From: Ophioceras dolichostomum
Lineage: Eukaryota > Ascomycota > Sordariomycetes > Magnaporthales > Ophioceraceae
DNA length: 64,000 bases
Direction of reading: 5' to 3'
Assembly: GCA_003049485.1 (NCBI GenBank)
Contig: PYST01000118.1
Coordinates: 39,716-103,715 of the forward strand
Shown here: in pieces, positions 12,835 to 24,756 of the stretch
Numbering within the stretch: position 1 is the stretch's first letter
How the letters are laid out: each line of letters opens with the position of its first letter
The notes under the pieces: generated by a model
The model's input: the letters and a program-made list of their open reading frames with translations, nothing else
Told to the model about the DNA's origin: nothing
The model's database searches: none
Made by a program: the position numbers and the translations under genes

Positions 12835-13234
12835 CAACGACAAACGGAAGGAGGAAGGAGGAAAGAGCAAGGATTTCCAGATAGTACTTACGGTCTTGTC
12901 CCAGTCCTTTAGTCCAATCGATGCCGACCCCACAAAACGTCTGGTCGCACCAGTAGAGCTGGCGGAGCTGGATCTGGTTGCGATAGCCGGCCTCGAAGAA
13001 CGCGCACGCGTCCGACGTCATGGCGTCGCCGACGACATCGCAAGAGATGCTAGGCGGCAGCAGACGTTGCAGGACGGCCTCCCTGCATGCGTTCAGGCAG
13101 GCGGGCGGGTCCGCGAGCCCTTGGCCTGCGAGTCTGGACACGACTGCGCTCTCCGCGGGGCCGTGCTGGCCGGTGCAGGTGCCCATCGCCGGCGCCGTGG
13201 TGGCGGTGGTGGCGGAACGCCGTCGGATCTCCAT
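10213..13234 (-). CDS. Single-pass membrane protein with Cys-containing ectodomain and long low-complexity tail
   Basis: Model on the minus strand: exon 1 13234-12892 and exon 2 12443-10213, joined by a phase-1 intron, 857 residues. Exon 1 carries eight Cys (for example ACLNAC, LYWCDQTFCGVGI), and exon 2 begins with another conserved-looking stretch (HDFACDFYITLSENK). A Ser/Thr/Ala-rich stalk follows, then one transmembrane segment near residues 257-279 (GAVIIVLLVAFIF) followed by RRRRGARRR, a stop-transfer signal that places the C-terminus in the cytoplasm. The tail of about 570 residues is disordered: Ser-Asn, Gln, His and Pro runs with many PxxP motifs. No signal peptide is visible at the chosen ATG, so either the TM itself acts as a signal-anchor or an upstream exon is missed. 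The architecture recalls fungal surface sensors, but I cannot name a family. Confidence 0.72.
12777..12831. repeat. (GA)n microsatellite inside an intron
   Basis: About 27 GA units. On the minus strand this is a CT tract in the middle of the 448-bp intron of the membrane-protein gene, so it may vary in length between strains without affecting the protein. Confidence 0.97.
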
Positions 13235-15434
13235 TGTAGCCTGACTGACTGATGTCCAGGGCTCCGATGTTTGAGGAAATGATCTATGTCTTCCTCCCTT
13301 GTCTCTGCCGCCTTACTCCTCGACTTGCTCGAAAGTCCTGAGTGAGGACAGAGCTCTGGGAAACAAATGGTGATGTAAGTTTATTATGTTACCATGAATT
13401 GTTTAAGACTTAAGGAGCGATAAGATGCATTCTTATGTGATGAGGCAAGTAAGTTCTCGACTTTTGTTTCCTCAAACCTCGATCAGGTTCCAAGGATGTA
13501 AAGGGCAGTGTTCAAAGAGCGAGCATATGATATATGATAGCAAACGAACGTGGGGGAATGGAAAGGGAGGAATGGCAAGGAAGGAAGGCAAACAACGGTA
13601 TCCGAGGCGCAGAGGGACAAAGGGAGAGCGGAGGGGCAGTCAACCAATCTGAGACGGGAGGGACAAGACGTTGTTGGTGATATATGAGCTGTCATAACAA
13701 ACCTGCCGGCTCGCGTCCATCACTTTTCTTTTGACGCCGCGGCGGGAAGGGAAGGGGAGGAGGGAGGAGGGGAGGGGAGGGGGGAAAGAGGTGGAAAGAC
13801 AGAAAACAGAGGGGAAGGAGAAGGAAAGAGAATCAGAGACGGTTATGTCGCAAAAAACTATGTTCACCATCGGGCTTTATACGATCCCTGATTTGCCCCC
13901 CGTTCTAGAGCCTCAATCTGTCTTCCTCGTTCGTCCCTCCCCCTACCCGCTCACCCTCTCTTGTCTTCTGCTCATTGCTACTGTACCTTGTACGCTTCCT
14001 CACGGGTGTTGTCGCCAGCCACGGCTGATGGCTGGCCGATAGCTGACCGATGGCTGGCGGGCTGGGACGCAACACACGCGGATTTTTCTGATGTTGTTCT
14101 TTCTGATACTAGCAACGGCAGGCAGTGCGACCAGAGGACCGGGACGAAGAAAAGACGATCAGACAACAACAGCGCGGGTAGGTATGGTGGCTGATGATCA
14201 TGATGGTTGGTGCGCCGTCCCGGCCACCTGCGCACTCACCTGCAAGTGCCTGCCCGTGCCTTTGCCTTCCCGTGCCTGCCCACATCCACCCACCATCCCA
14301 CCCTGTATTGCCTCTTCGGGATGGGAGGCTGGGCTGGATTATCCATGGGACCAGCGCGGTCCAGCAGCAAGTAGAAGAAACCGGGCTAGACACTAACTAG
14401 ACTGGGAACAGGGGGTTTGGATATGGTCTCACCAGACAGACGCTCACTACTGTGCGTGTCCGCCTGCCGGACGAGAATGAAGACTCGTCTCGTAATCCGG
14501 GAGGCGGATGTTCAGACTGCCAATGGAGACCAGCTGGGACAGATATGCAGCTACCCGAGACCACCCTCCCTTCTGCCCCCTTCTGACCCGGGGCTGGTGT
14601 TGCGCGACTCACGGGGGTTCTCGTTCTCCTGGGAAACATGTGCAATGTTGTTTATGTATGAGAATTGTGTGTGGTATGAGAATATCGCAGTATTGCGTGC
14701 GGTTCGGCTCTCATCCTCCTTCCTTTTTCGCTATTATTGCCGGGAATCGACAGGTCGGGCCGGCACTGGATGATGGTTCATGGACATGGGCACGGTTAAC
14801 ACCAGACAGGCATGTACGTCAGTCAGCCCGGATTTCTGCTGTCTCTGTTCTGCTGTCTCTGCCCCGCGGAGTAAGAAACCGTCACCTTATCATCCCCTCT
14901 CTCTCCGCGTCCGAAAGCTGAGGCCATCCAGGTGGTCCATCCAGCCAAGGCATTCTCTCTTTCTCTTGTGTATCGTCTCGAGGGGATGGATGGGTGGATT
15001 GACGCCAGCCTTTCCTCCCGGATCTCGTTGAAACTCGAGTCACCGAGAAACGGTTTCTCAGCGAGGGGTTTTTTGCCCGCCACTACTACCATCAACCGTC
15101 GCCGACATCGTTTCGTTGCCGATCACCTCCCTCCCAAGGTGGTAGGTGGTAGGTGATAGATAGGGGGGAAACACCAAAGGGTAGGGAAACGAGATTGGGG
15201 CGCACCTGGTTGGCAACAAATCAGCTCACAGAAGAGGCATCCAAGGCCTGGACCCCCTCGTCAAAGGCCGCATGGTTGTTGAGGAAGAGGTAGGGAAACA
15301 CACACACCAGGTCGCAAGTCATCCCCGAGAATCACTGAGGCGGATGTTGGTGAAAAGGGGGGTAGAAAGAAGGGGAGGGGGGTTAGATGATATGAGGGAC
15401 AACCAGCTGCCCACTCAGTCGTCTACCTATGGTC

Positions 15435-15444
15435 TACCTAGGTA
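15435..15444. repeat. TACCTAGGTA perfect palindrome
   Basis: Second perfect copy of the intergenic palindrome, followed by a further GGTA so that the block reads as overlapping TACCTA/TAGGTA units. Confidence 0.7.
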
Positions 15445-16201
15445 GGTATGCTCGCCGAACGGGAGGTCGGGTCGGACCGGTTTGCCTTGCCAGCTTCAAC
15501 CAGCCCGAAACACGCCACTGCCAGTGCCATGAACACCAGCAAGTTCCTCTCGGCCAGGACATACATTTGGCCGCACGACAATGCGACAGTCTCGAGAGAA
15601 GCTTTTCAAGAGGAGCATCACGTCCCCAAGAGGAAAAAGAGAGAGCCCAAGCAAGGCCACTCACCATCAAGTGAGCAAGTCACGACAGAGAGGAGCTAGA
15701 CGAAAGACAAAGGACGAAAGACCAAAGACGAAAAACGAAAGCCGGGAGGAATAGATGAGGGGGCAAGGTGGTCACCCACCAGCCAGCGGTGACCTCCGCG
15801 TGTGTGTGTCCTCCCCGATACGCAGAGAGAATGCAAAGGTCTTGGATGGGTGGTGCTCCCCCTTGACTCTGATGGGCCGACACGGCCGGCCCGTTTAATG
15901 TCTCTAGATGACCTCACAAGCTACTCACTCAGTGTCGAGCCAGCATCCATTGCTCTCCTTTTCTTCTCGCTCCTCACTTTCCCCCATATCTCCCTCTATG
16001 CATCTCTCTGTGTCTTCTTCTTTCCCTGGACAGGCCAGTGACACTAGAAGCGGTGCTCGGTGCTGCAACAGCAGCAAAGCCTGGCACAACGCGCTGGGAC
16101 CCGTCTGTCCGTCTGTTAGTCCGTCCGTCCTGCCGTCCGTCGGCTGCCTTTTGCTCCGTGAGGGTGGTAAGCAGCTCCTTATCGGATCTTGCAAGAGTTT
16201 T

Positions 16202-16225
16202 CCAGCCAGCCAGCCAGCCAGCCAG
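16202..16225. repeat. (CCAG)n tetranucleotide repeat
   Basis: Five to six CCAG units in intergenic DNA. Nearby, at 16087-16140, there are loosely repeated CCGT units. Confidence 0.85.
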
Positions 16226-16922
16226 TCAGACCAGAGAGCCAGGAGGAGGCAAGAGGGACGGACGGATGGGTGGGCTGATAAGAATCCTGTCGTCAAACCG
16301 GACTGGCAAGGAGCCGATTATGGGATTGGGGATGACAGCGTCACAGCATCGGGCCTTCTGGTGGCCGGCATACAGTGAGTGCATGCGGTGTGTCCCAATA
16401 TAATATCTGCATAGAAGAGTGAAGAGAACAAATTTTGGAAGAGGCAAAATTGGTATGAGTTGCACGAGTTTTTGGCAAGAAGTGGAAGACACAGACAGGC
16501 AGACAAGAGAGACCTCCCTAGGTGAGGTGGGCAGAAAGGCAGCACAAAACGGGAAGGCTCCGGCTGGGATCCAATGATTTCTCTTGATAGGCGAGGGGCC
16601 ACAAAGACTTGTGAGACGGCAGCTCCCGCCCTCCTTTCCTCCCCTCCCGCTTGCTCGAGTCTTCTTGCTCCCTCACTCTCCGCCCTCCCTCTTTCCTTGT
16701 TTTGTGTATCCCGATCAAATCGTACTACCTATGTGTAGACACGTGAAAGGAGGACGTTTCTGTCGTACAGAGCTGAGAAACATCAACTCATAGGTACTTT
16801 TCTTCTTAGGAAATATATTTCCCTTCCAAGGTGCGGTCTTTTTTGAGGTATGGAAAGATGCATGAAGGAGAAAATATGGCCGGTAGGTGATGAAGGACGA
16901 GAATATTAGACACTGGCCTGTA

Positions 16923-16932
16923 TACCTAGGTA
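16923..16932. repeat. TACCTAGGTA perfect palindrome
   Basis: Third perfect copy in this gene-poor interval. Confidence 0.7.
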
Positions 16933-17531
16933 TCTTTCAGCTTCCACTCGGAGCTCCTCAACCGCGGTAGGTCCTTTATGGGAAGCCACGCAATTGCAAA
17001 TATATTTTTTTTCTTTCACACACAGGAAGAAAGCCTCTCGGGTCCTGGCATTGCCCGCATTCTTCCATCTCACTTGAAAGGAGACGCGTCGGGCATTGGG
17101 TAGATGCGTAGCAGCTGAAGAAAAAAATGTAAACACCAACCAGTCAGTTTTTTTGACGACGTGCATTAATGGATGGTGAGACAGCATAGTACGAGCCCGA
17201 GCACGAGCATGAGCATGATGGGCTGCGTAACGTAGCGGATTTCTTTTTCTTTTTCTTCTTCTGCTACTTCACCGCCTAGGCACGGCATGCTCGTTCTTCG
17301 ACCTGAAAAATGTTGCTTTTCATCCCCACCCCCTAGTTGACCCCGGCTGGCCTTCTCGAATCGTTGCCACCCACGTCCCGCAAGACGAGCGCCACTCATG
17401 CATCTCCTGCTTGATACTTGCTTCTACGGACACTTTTTTCGTTTTCTCTGGTTCTCCCCTGCAGCAGCCCTCTCCCGTCCCAGTCGACCGCTCCCCTTGC
17501 AGAACTATTTTGGGAACCGAACCTTGCTGCT

Positions 17532-17580
17532 TGCCCTGCCTGCCCTGCCTGCCCTGCCTGCCCTACCTGCCCTGCCTGCC
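17532..17580. repeat. 9-bp minisatellite TGCCCTGCC
   Basis: Five tandem 9-mers (17532-17576), the fourth with one substitution, followed by a partial unit. The length is a multiple of three, so chance frames across it read as Leu-Pro-Ala repeats. This is not taken as coding. Confidence 0.93.
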
Positions 17581-19569
17581 CCCTGACATCCATCCCCTTA
17601 CATGAGGTACTTATATTTCCCTCCCTTCCTCATGTCAAAGCCTCGCCACGTGCTCACTGGCCTCGAAAAATGTCACCCGACCGTCCATCCACCCTCCATT
17701 CCAGCCCTGTTTCTTTGCATTCGGCCGGTAGACAGATACGATACGGAATGGGTTCCTTTCATGCCATGGATACCAAAATGAGTAGGTAGGTAAGGTGGCA
17801 ATGGGGCTGTGGCGTTTTCGCTCCCGCAAAATATACAGGATATCGAAACCGGGTTCAGCAGGTAAGGCTGGACACGGGACAAATGGGGACGAGCGAGCGG
17901 CAGTCGGCCTCCCTCCCCTGCCGGATGCATGCAGATATCGATTTCTTCGGAGCAGAACGAAGAGGAGGGAGAGGCTGAAGCGTTTTTTCTTCCGACTTCG
18001 TATTTTTTTTCTTTCTCACTTTCTTTCATCGATGGGACTGTTTGTTTGGCGCGCGGTGATGGAGAGGGAACACTTGTCAGCCGGTAAGTAGGTGACACCT
18101 GCTAGGTGAGAAGAGAGAGAGAGATGAGATGTGACGATTTCGGAATGCACTGTTGGCCCAGAGAATCGATAGCTACGTGTCGCGCCCTCGATTGAGAGCG
18201 GGTTGATTTTGGAAGAACGGAACAGAACTGAGAACTGACCTGGGAGCCCTGCTCGCAACAAACGGGTGCGTTTGTCATCCTCATTCATGGACCGAGCCCC
18301 CATTGGCCGTCGTTTATCGAGTCCTATAGCTCCCTCCGTCTTCATTCTATCTCGATGGATTTTTTTCGCTCCAATCAGAACAGTTGACGCCGGCGGAAGG
18401 AATGTTTGTGGCTCGTCGTTGTCGTCGTCCCGAGTCCTGCTGCACCTGCTTTTGCAGCACGCACAAAACAAACAAATCCTTCCGGGTCTGTCCACTCGCT
18501 GCCACGGACTTGGGACGGGATGGATGGTAGACAGAGGCAGGAGAGAAAGTAGAGCAATCAGCCTCCGATAGCACAGAGCTCTTCCATTTTCTTTTTCGTT
18601 TTCATTTTCAACTTGGACTGCATCTGCCGGTCCCGATTGGACCGCAGGAGAGAATTAGGGAGGAGGACAAGACAGGCACAGCCCCTGCTGCAATGAAAGC
18701 TCGTGCTTGTGTGTCCTGTGCTGTCCTATCCTGCCTGTTCGTGCTTCGGAGATATCTGTCTGTCCATCAGTCAGTCAGTCAGTCAATCACTTTGTGGTTG
18801 TGAAGCATTGTGTAGTGGGTATGTACTAACCGCTACTGGGACGGAGAGAAAACTGTCAAATCCCCAGGAGACCTTGGAAACTTCCTTCGAGTCCTGTCCG
18901 TTTGTCCCCCAGAACACCAGCGCACCCGATCACTAGTAAGGGGGAGAGGAGAAAGGGGTGGAGGAGGACGCAGACTCGTGGCTCGCGCCGAGTAGGCGCC
19001 GAGAAAGTGGCTCGTCGAAGTTATGTGAGATGATGCTTGAGTGATGGTGCGATAGAGAGAGGTACAAAACCATACGGGTACTGATCGAATTGATGATCTA
19101 TTGGCTCTCCGTAGTCGGTGCCTGTAATGATTCCTACATGAATATGTTTTAATCTTCGCAATGAGCAGGATGATCGGTAGGACATCGCGTGAGATGGCTG
19201 ATTCCCCAATTTCAGGCCCCTTCGCTCTTCTCGTCCCTGGTTCTGCCATTGAGTGTGGCAATGTGAATCTTCAGCGTGGTGACCGGCCCTATACGGTCCA
19301 ACAGTGAGAGTGAGCATGGCTGGCGGAGGCGATAAGGGCAGACAATGTAGAAACTTGCTCATTTTTCGTCGACCAAGGGATAGTTCAATTCTGAGGAGAT
19401 CTAATTTTTGCCTCTGAGGAGTTCATGCTAGATTCATAGTTTTGGACTACGAATAGCAGAAAAGTTGGGCCAGGGACAAATGAGATCCATGGACAAATGA
19501 GATCCATGCGGGATAAAAACCCTTATGAGAGTAAAGATCTACACTTAATACCGACCATCAACTACAAAC

Positions 19570-21252
19570 ATGGAAATGCTCACTACTAACGACGAACACC
19601 GAATAAGAAATAGGCCGAGAAAGAAGTCCCAATACGGGACCAAGAAGCCGAAGGCTGAAAATCCCATCACCGTTGCGGTGAAGAAATGGCTGGCGTCAAC
19701 AAATCCCCAATTGATTGAGAGTGCGGAGGATGCCCTCGCAGGGGGCGATGAAGACGAAGTCGAGGCCGCGCACCAGCGCCTCATCGCCGCCGCCCCAAAG
19801 AAATGGGTGATCTACGAGCCCATGGCCCTCCTTCCCAGCGGCAGCTTTGCCTCTGAGCCCTGGGTGACGCTCCTCCTCGACGAGCAGCGCCTCGCACAAC
19901 CAGAGAAGGACGCGCTCTGGCGCGGGATCCTGGCAGAGCTGTCGACGAGGTCGCCGGGGCGGTCGCATTCCTCCCTCACGCACCTTGCTGTGAACGAGGG
20001 AATCCCCTTGCATGTTGGAGGTACTTCTCTAGGAGGAGGGGGAGGAGCGCCGCCCGATGCGGTTATGGCAGAGGCCACGGCGGCTTCATCAAGAAATCTT
20101 TCTCCCGGGGAGGAGGATGAGGGCAAGAATGAGAAGGCTTCCCCACCCACCGAGAACATCCTCCGAAGCCCGAGTGGCCTCCGATTTCTGCACGGCGATT
20201 TCGGCCCCTCCCCCGGGAAACACAAGCCGGAAGCGGAGGACTTCGACGCGGCATTCTGGGTGTCGACCAGACAGAACGGCATCTACCAGACCTGGGCACC
20301 ACGGTGGACTATGTTCAGCCGCGGTAACATCAAGGAGAAGGCGAGGCTGCTGAGCTTCCACGATGAGGAGCCGGGGCCAGCGCCAACAGCTGACACGAGC
20401 AGCGCGGAGGGAGACCACTCGTCCGCCGCCGTCCACCACCATCGCCACCGCCGCCGAGCCGGTGCAAGGGAGCAACAAGGCCTCCTCCACGGCGCCTGGG
20501 CGCTAGACCTGTACGCCGGCATCGGGTACTTTGCCTTCTCGTACACGAAGCTGGGCATGCGCGTGCTGTGCTGGGAGCTGAACCCGTGGAGCGTCGAGGG
20601 CCTGCGGCGAGGGGCGGAGGGGAACGGATGGGGCGTGAGGGTCGTCCGGAGTGCCGAGGAGCTTGCGCGCCCGACGGCGGAGGCGGTGGTGTTGCGCGAT
20701 GATGCTCTGAAAGGGAGCGGGGATGATGATGATGAGAAAGATGTGAGAATCGTGGTGTTCCAGGAGAGCAACGCCGAGGCTAGCAGGCGGGTGCGTGAAC
20801 TTCAGGGACACGGGATACTTCGGCGCATCGTTCACGTCAACTGCGGACTTTTGCCTACGAGTCGGCTGGTGTGGGAGGCTGCTCTGGGGTTGATTGCGGG
20901 CGTTGGGGTTGGGGAGGGTGGCGGTGAGGGCGAGGGTGGTGAAGGCTGGCTACATCTTCATGAGAACGTGGGTGGTGATGACATAGAGAGGAGAGGGAGT
21001 GAGATCCAGGAGCTGTTTGATAGGTGGACGACTTCTTCAGGTGATGAAACGGAGAGAGAGGGGAAAGATGATGAGAAGGAAAACGACGGAGGCGATGAAA
21101 GGAGGAGGAGACATCTGGGCGGCCGGCTGAGAGCCGAAGTGGAACACACTGAGTTGGTAAAGACGTGGGCGCCGGGAGTATGGCATTGCGTATTCGATGT
21201 CTATGTAACACGGCACGGTTCAGGAAGACCTGTGGCCAGGGATGAAGGATGA
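19570..21252 (+). CDS. trm12: tRNA wybutosine-synthesizing protein 2 (TYW2/TRM12)
   Basis: Transfers the alpha-amino-alpha-carboxypropyl group from S-adenosylmethionine to the tricyclic base at position 37 of tRNA-Phe during wybutosine synthesis; expected in the cytoplasm. Single exon, 560 residues. Family features in order: a basic N-terminus, VIYEPMALLP, the LRFLHGDFG segment, FWVSTRQNGIYQTWAPRWTM (the motif before the Rossmann fold), then the SAM-binding motif LDLYAGIGYFAFSY near residues 312-325 with the acidic CWELNP at the end of strand 2, and VNCGLLPTS in place of the Trm5 NLP loop. Low-complexity insertions (residues about 160-200, 270-305 and an acidic run near 380) make it longer than yeast Trm12. 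It converges on the EF-hand gene with 124 bp between stops. Confidence 0.9.
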   Translation: MEMLTTNDEHRIRNRPRKKSQYGTKKPKAENPITVAVKKWLASTNPQLIESAEDALAGGDEDEVEAAHQRLIAAAPKKWVIYEPMALLPSGSFASEPWVTLLLDEQRLAQPEKDALWRGILAELSTRSPGRSHSSLTHLAVNEGIPLHVGGTSLGGGGGAPPDAVMAEATAASSRNLSPGEEDEGKNEKASPPTENILRSPSGLRFLHGDFGPSPGKHKPEAEDFDAAFWVSTRQNGIYQTWAPRWTMFSRGNIKEKARLLSFHDEEPGPAPTADTSSAEGDHSSAAVHHHRHRRRAGAREQQGLLHGAWALDLYAGIGYFAFSYTKLGMRVLCWELNPWSVEGLRRGAEGNGWGVRVVRSAEELARPTAEAVVLRDDALKGSGDDDDEKDVRIVVFQESNAEASRRVRELQGHGILRRIVHVNCGLLPTSRLVWEAALGLIAGVGVGEGGGEGEGGEGWLHLHENVGGDDIERRGSEIQELFDRWTTSSGDETEREGKDDEKENDGGDERRRRHLGGRLRAEVEHTELVKTWAPGVWHCVFDVYVTRHGSGRPVARDEG

Positions 21253-21376
21253 TAGATACAGGGGAATAAAAACATATGTAAACCTAGCCCAAAGTACATG
21301 CTTGCTTGCTTTCTCGTTGTTCTCATAACATAGGTAGTCAGGTACCTCCCCAGGTACCTCACGGGAGTACCTCTGC

Positions 21377-22181
21377 CTATGTATGCCTCCTGAACTTGCT
21401 CGGGATATTGTTAAACACAATCTCGCGCGAGGCCATCATCTCCTCGTGTCTGCGCTCGGCCTCCTCCATCTCCTCGTGCTTCTTGAAGTGGGCGATGTCC
21501 TCCGGGTGCGTGAGGTCCTCCAGCTTCGTGTTCTCGTCGTGGTACTTCTCCCAGTGGTGGATCTCGTATTCGTACTCGTCGTCGCCGTGGTGTCCCGGCC
21601 CCGTGCCGAAGTCGGGGAGCTTCCCCCCGCCCGAGACGAAGTCGGTCAGCTCCTGCTTGCTGACCATGCCGTCGCCGTCCTTGTCCATCAGCCGAAGCAG
21701 CTCCTGCACGATCTCGACGCGGCGCTCCTCCGGGACGTCCTTGTTCGACTCGTCCAGCAGCCCGTACGTCCGCAGCAGCTCCTGCGGCTCGAGGAAGCCG
21801 TCGGAGTCGAAGTCGTGGAGTGCGAAGAACGACGCCGCGTCGAAGTTGGCGGCGTGGTGCTCCTCTGGAGAGATCGGGGTTTTATTCGGTCCCGGAAGTC
21901 AGCACTGATGCAGCATAGCATACTCCTGCGGCATAGTCCCCTCGCAGCTTCTTCAGATTATTTTCTCTACAGCCAGTGCTACAGTGGAAGAATGGACCCC
22001 AGCAGGGAAGATGGTGAAGGAGAGGCATTTGCCTACCAGCCATGTGCCTCGTCATCCAGTCGGCGTTTGTAGGTATCACGATCGGTCGTTGACCCTCTCC
22101 CTGCTCGTGGCTATGGTCGCCATGAGCGACGGATGTGCCTATCAATGAAGCTGCCACCAGGAGAAGTGATGATGGCCGCAT
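21377..22181 (-). CDS. Secreted/ER EF-hand protein, Ssp120/nucleobindin-like
   Basis: Likely calcium-binding protein of the early secretory pathway. In yeast, Ssp120 works with the cargo receptor Emp47. Exons 22181-22037 and 21864-21377 give 210 residues. The ATG was chosen downstream of an in-frame one because it starts a clean signal peptide (MRPSSLLLVAASLIGTSVAH). Two canonical EF loops follow: DFDSDGFLEPQE near residues 66-77 and DKDGDGMVSKQE near 109-120, both with the right acidic positions and the invariant Gly. The C-terminal third is acidic and helical (HHWEKYHDENTKLEDL, EEMEEAERRHEEM), as in nucleobindins. No KDEL-type tail is present; it ends RRHT. The intron is 172 bp, phase 1. 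It faces ORC6 across a 951-bp divergent promoter. Confidence 0.82.
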
Positions 22182-23132
22182 CTTGCGTGTGGCAGCCTCG
22201 GCTCGTCGCTTGTCGCAAAGTCGATACGGCGCGGGAGGGGGAGGCACTCGCTCGTGTTCGTCGGGAAGCGAATGGAAAGCTGTCGCCTGGTCTGTCTGCC
22301 TTCCTTTGACCTTTCGCGCGATGAAGAAGGTCGAATTAAGTATTACAAAGAGCTGTGCGTGTCAGACATGAGAAGCGGTCATTGCTGTCTTGTATGTTTG
22401 CAGGCAATGGATTCATTCTGTCGTTCTGTCGTTCTGTTGCTCTGCCGCAAACCGTGGCTCGGAGACGAAACGCCGGGTCAGCACCGGCAGATCTGCGACT
22501 TGCTGTTTTCAGCGAGCCGGGGAACCCTTGTCAGGGACCAGGGGTCCGAATTGTACCTAAAAACAGCATCACGGAATCGCATAGGCGGCCTGACGAGCTC
22601 ACCAACACACGTGAACCGCGCGTTCATGATTTTGTGACGATCTTGTTGGCAATCAGATTTGGAGACTCGTATGTGGAAATGTGACTCTTATATACACAAG
22701 AGTTTCGCTATTCTGTATCACTCACAGATCGAGTGGAAAACATGGGAAAGGGAAAAAACCGTTTGCAGTTTGGGCTCGGCTGTGAACGAACGCAGAAGTA
22801 TGACGCATTGACGCCAGGGTACTCCACCGATCGCGTGGTGGCGCCACGACGGGACGCGCCGGTTCGATCCAAAGAAGTCTTCCAGAACTCACGACCCCAG
22901 ACAGCCCAATTGCTTGTCTCGTTCCATACCAGAGAATTCCAGAACCCATCCCTCACTCCCTGAGCGTCGCGACTACCTTGAAGTTGACACCGTGAATGTC
23001 CATTCCCACAGGCAGAGCTTCTCGCAGAGCTTTGTGGGACGTTGCACGCAACGTGTGCTTAAAACTCGGCCGACTCCCCCCTCGCCCTCCTCCTCATACA
23101 CTAGCATCTTAAACACCTACGACGCCGCCACG
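22182..23132. other. Divergent intergenic region between Ssp120-like and ORC6
   Basis: Must contain both promoters. A B-box-like cggttcgatcc at about 22861 has no matching A box or acceptor stem, so it is not called a tRNA. No other gene is seen. Confidence 0.55.
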
Positions 23133-24665
23133 ATGAACCGCACCATCGAGCAGACGCTCCTCTCCCTCCTCCCAACTCAGAACTCCGCCCTCCCACCTTC
23201 GCTAGTCGACCTAGCGGGCTCTCTACTCACCCAGTCCCGCCACCGCGCCAGCACGCTCAAAGCCGAAGAGGAGATCGCCAGGACCTACGCCTGCGCCCAC
23301 ATCGCATGCGACCGGTATGCTTGCTCCCTCCCCTCCCCCCACCTCCCTTCTCCCATCGTGGCCCCGGCCACCCACCTCCCAGAGAACTAATCTAATCCCC
23401 CTTCCCCCCAAAACAGCCTCAAAATCACCCTCGACCTCCCCCCAATCGACCCCCGCCCCCCCATCCCGCCCAGGATCTACAAACGCCTCTACGGCCACCT
23501 CGACAAAGTCCTCCCCAACACCTCCTCCCCCGCCACACCCGGCACGCCGCACCGGTCCGCCTACAAAGCCAAAGCCAAAGCCGCGGCACAGTCCTCCGGA
23601 GTCAAGGAGCTAGGCACGACCCCACGTCGCAATCGCTTCAGGGACTCTCTCGGGGTGGGGTCGTCGGACTCGGCCGCGAATACCCCAGCAGCAGCAGCTT
23701 CAGTTGTAGCAACAGCTCTTCTCGGCGGCTCCTCCCCCCGCGCACGCGTGCCCTCGCGCCCCACGCCGGGCAAGGAGCAGTCCCTCTCGCAGTTCCGCGA
23801 GTCCCTCTCCTCAGGACGGCGCTACCGCGCCCCGCTCCGCTACCCGAAATGGGTGCGTCCTGTGGCGCGCTTCGTGTGCGCCGAGCTGGGCGCCCCGCGG
23901 CTGGTCGCGAGCGTGATCGCGGGCATGGACGCCATCACGACGGCCGACCCCGCGGCCGAGGCGGACGCGTCGTGGGTGGCCGCCAACATGACGGCGCTGC
24001 TGGGGGCGATCGTGTTCTGCGTGGTGCGCAGCGCGGACAAGGCCGTCGCCGAGGCGAATGATATGGACGACGACGAAGAGGAGGAGGCGGGCAGGGACGA
24101 GGACGACGAGAATGGCGGGGAGGAGGCCATGACGCGCGAGGAGTATAAGGCGAGGACGAAGAGGTTGTTGGACGCTATGGCGCGCGCGAGGGACGAGGTC
24201 GTCCGTGCTGCGATCAAGGCGAGGGAGTTTGCTGATGCGAAGAGCATGCTGAAGGAGCCGGAGGTGTACTGGGAGGGCTGGGAGGTGCTGAAGGCGCCGG
24301 GGCTGAAGGCGGCGCTGCTGAAGGTTATGGATAGGGCGTGGTTGGAGAGCGATTGGTATAGGGGGGTTAAGGATATTGTGGTGCCAGTGGCAAGCGGTGA
24401 TGGGTATGATGACAACGAGGAGGGTAGTGTGGAGGAGCAAAAGGGGGGAGTAAGAGGAGGAGGAGGAGGAGGAGGAGGAGGAGGCAAGAGGCGGAGGACA
24501 GACTCGATGTTCCATGAGGGGTATGATTACCTGAGCAAGCGGCGGATGCGGGAGTTCCGGAAATGGAGAGAGGTGATGCTTGCGAACATCGAAGGGTTGG
24601 AGTGCCGGCCAGAGGCTGGTGTGGATGTGGATGTGGATGCGGATGATGCGGAGGTGGATGCATGA
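23133..24665 (+). CDS. orc6: Origin recognition complex subunit 6 (ORC6)
   Basis: Subunit of the nuclear origin recognition complex, which loads MCM helicase. Exons 23133-23314 and 23417-24665 (phase-2 intron of 102 bp) give 476 residues. The N-terminal TFIIB-like cyclin fold begins at the start Met (NRTIEQTLLSLLP, LVDLAGSLL, EEEIARTYACAHIACDR) and continues after the intron with LKITLDLPPIDPRPPIPPR. This pattern is characteristic of fungal ORC6. The centre has basic Ser/Thr-Pro sites (TPRRNR, TPGKE) that could be CDK targets. A second helical domain starts at RYPKWVRPVARFVCAELG. Acidic and poly-Gly runs near residues 350-420 are low-complexity insertions, and KRRRTD may act in nuclear import. 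It converges with the GRE2-like gene 91 bp downstream. Confidence 0.88.
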
Positions 24666-24756
24666 GCAGGGCTCTACAGCGACGGCCATCGGCCTCTAGG
24701 GTATTATTCAACACCGTTTCATTCCATCACTACACTAATCTAATACGCACACCCGC

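Larger units (their letters stand above)
13235..19569. other. 6.3-kb gene-poor interval
   Basis: No supported coding gene. Short frames on both strands lack domains and splice continuity. The stretch holds purine-rich tracts (13730-13840), tetranucleotide and 9-bp minisatellites (16087-16225, 17532-17580), a (CAGT)n near 18765-18790, and two perfect TACCTAGGTA palindromes. A 21-bp direct repeat (ggacaaatgagatccatg core) is seen at about 19473-19508, shortly before the TYW2 ATG. A non-coding RNA or an undetected small gene cannot be excluded. Confidence 0.5.

Noticed and set aside
17398..17605. Leu-Pro-Ala repeat peptides
   Set aside because: They are translations of a 9-bp minisatellite in three frames, not a gene.
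22800..22900. tRNA-like B box cggttcgatcc
   Set aside because: No A box at the proper distance and no complementary acceptor stem.
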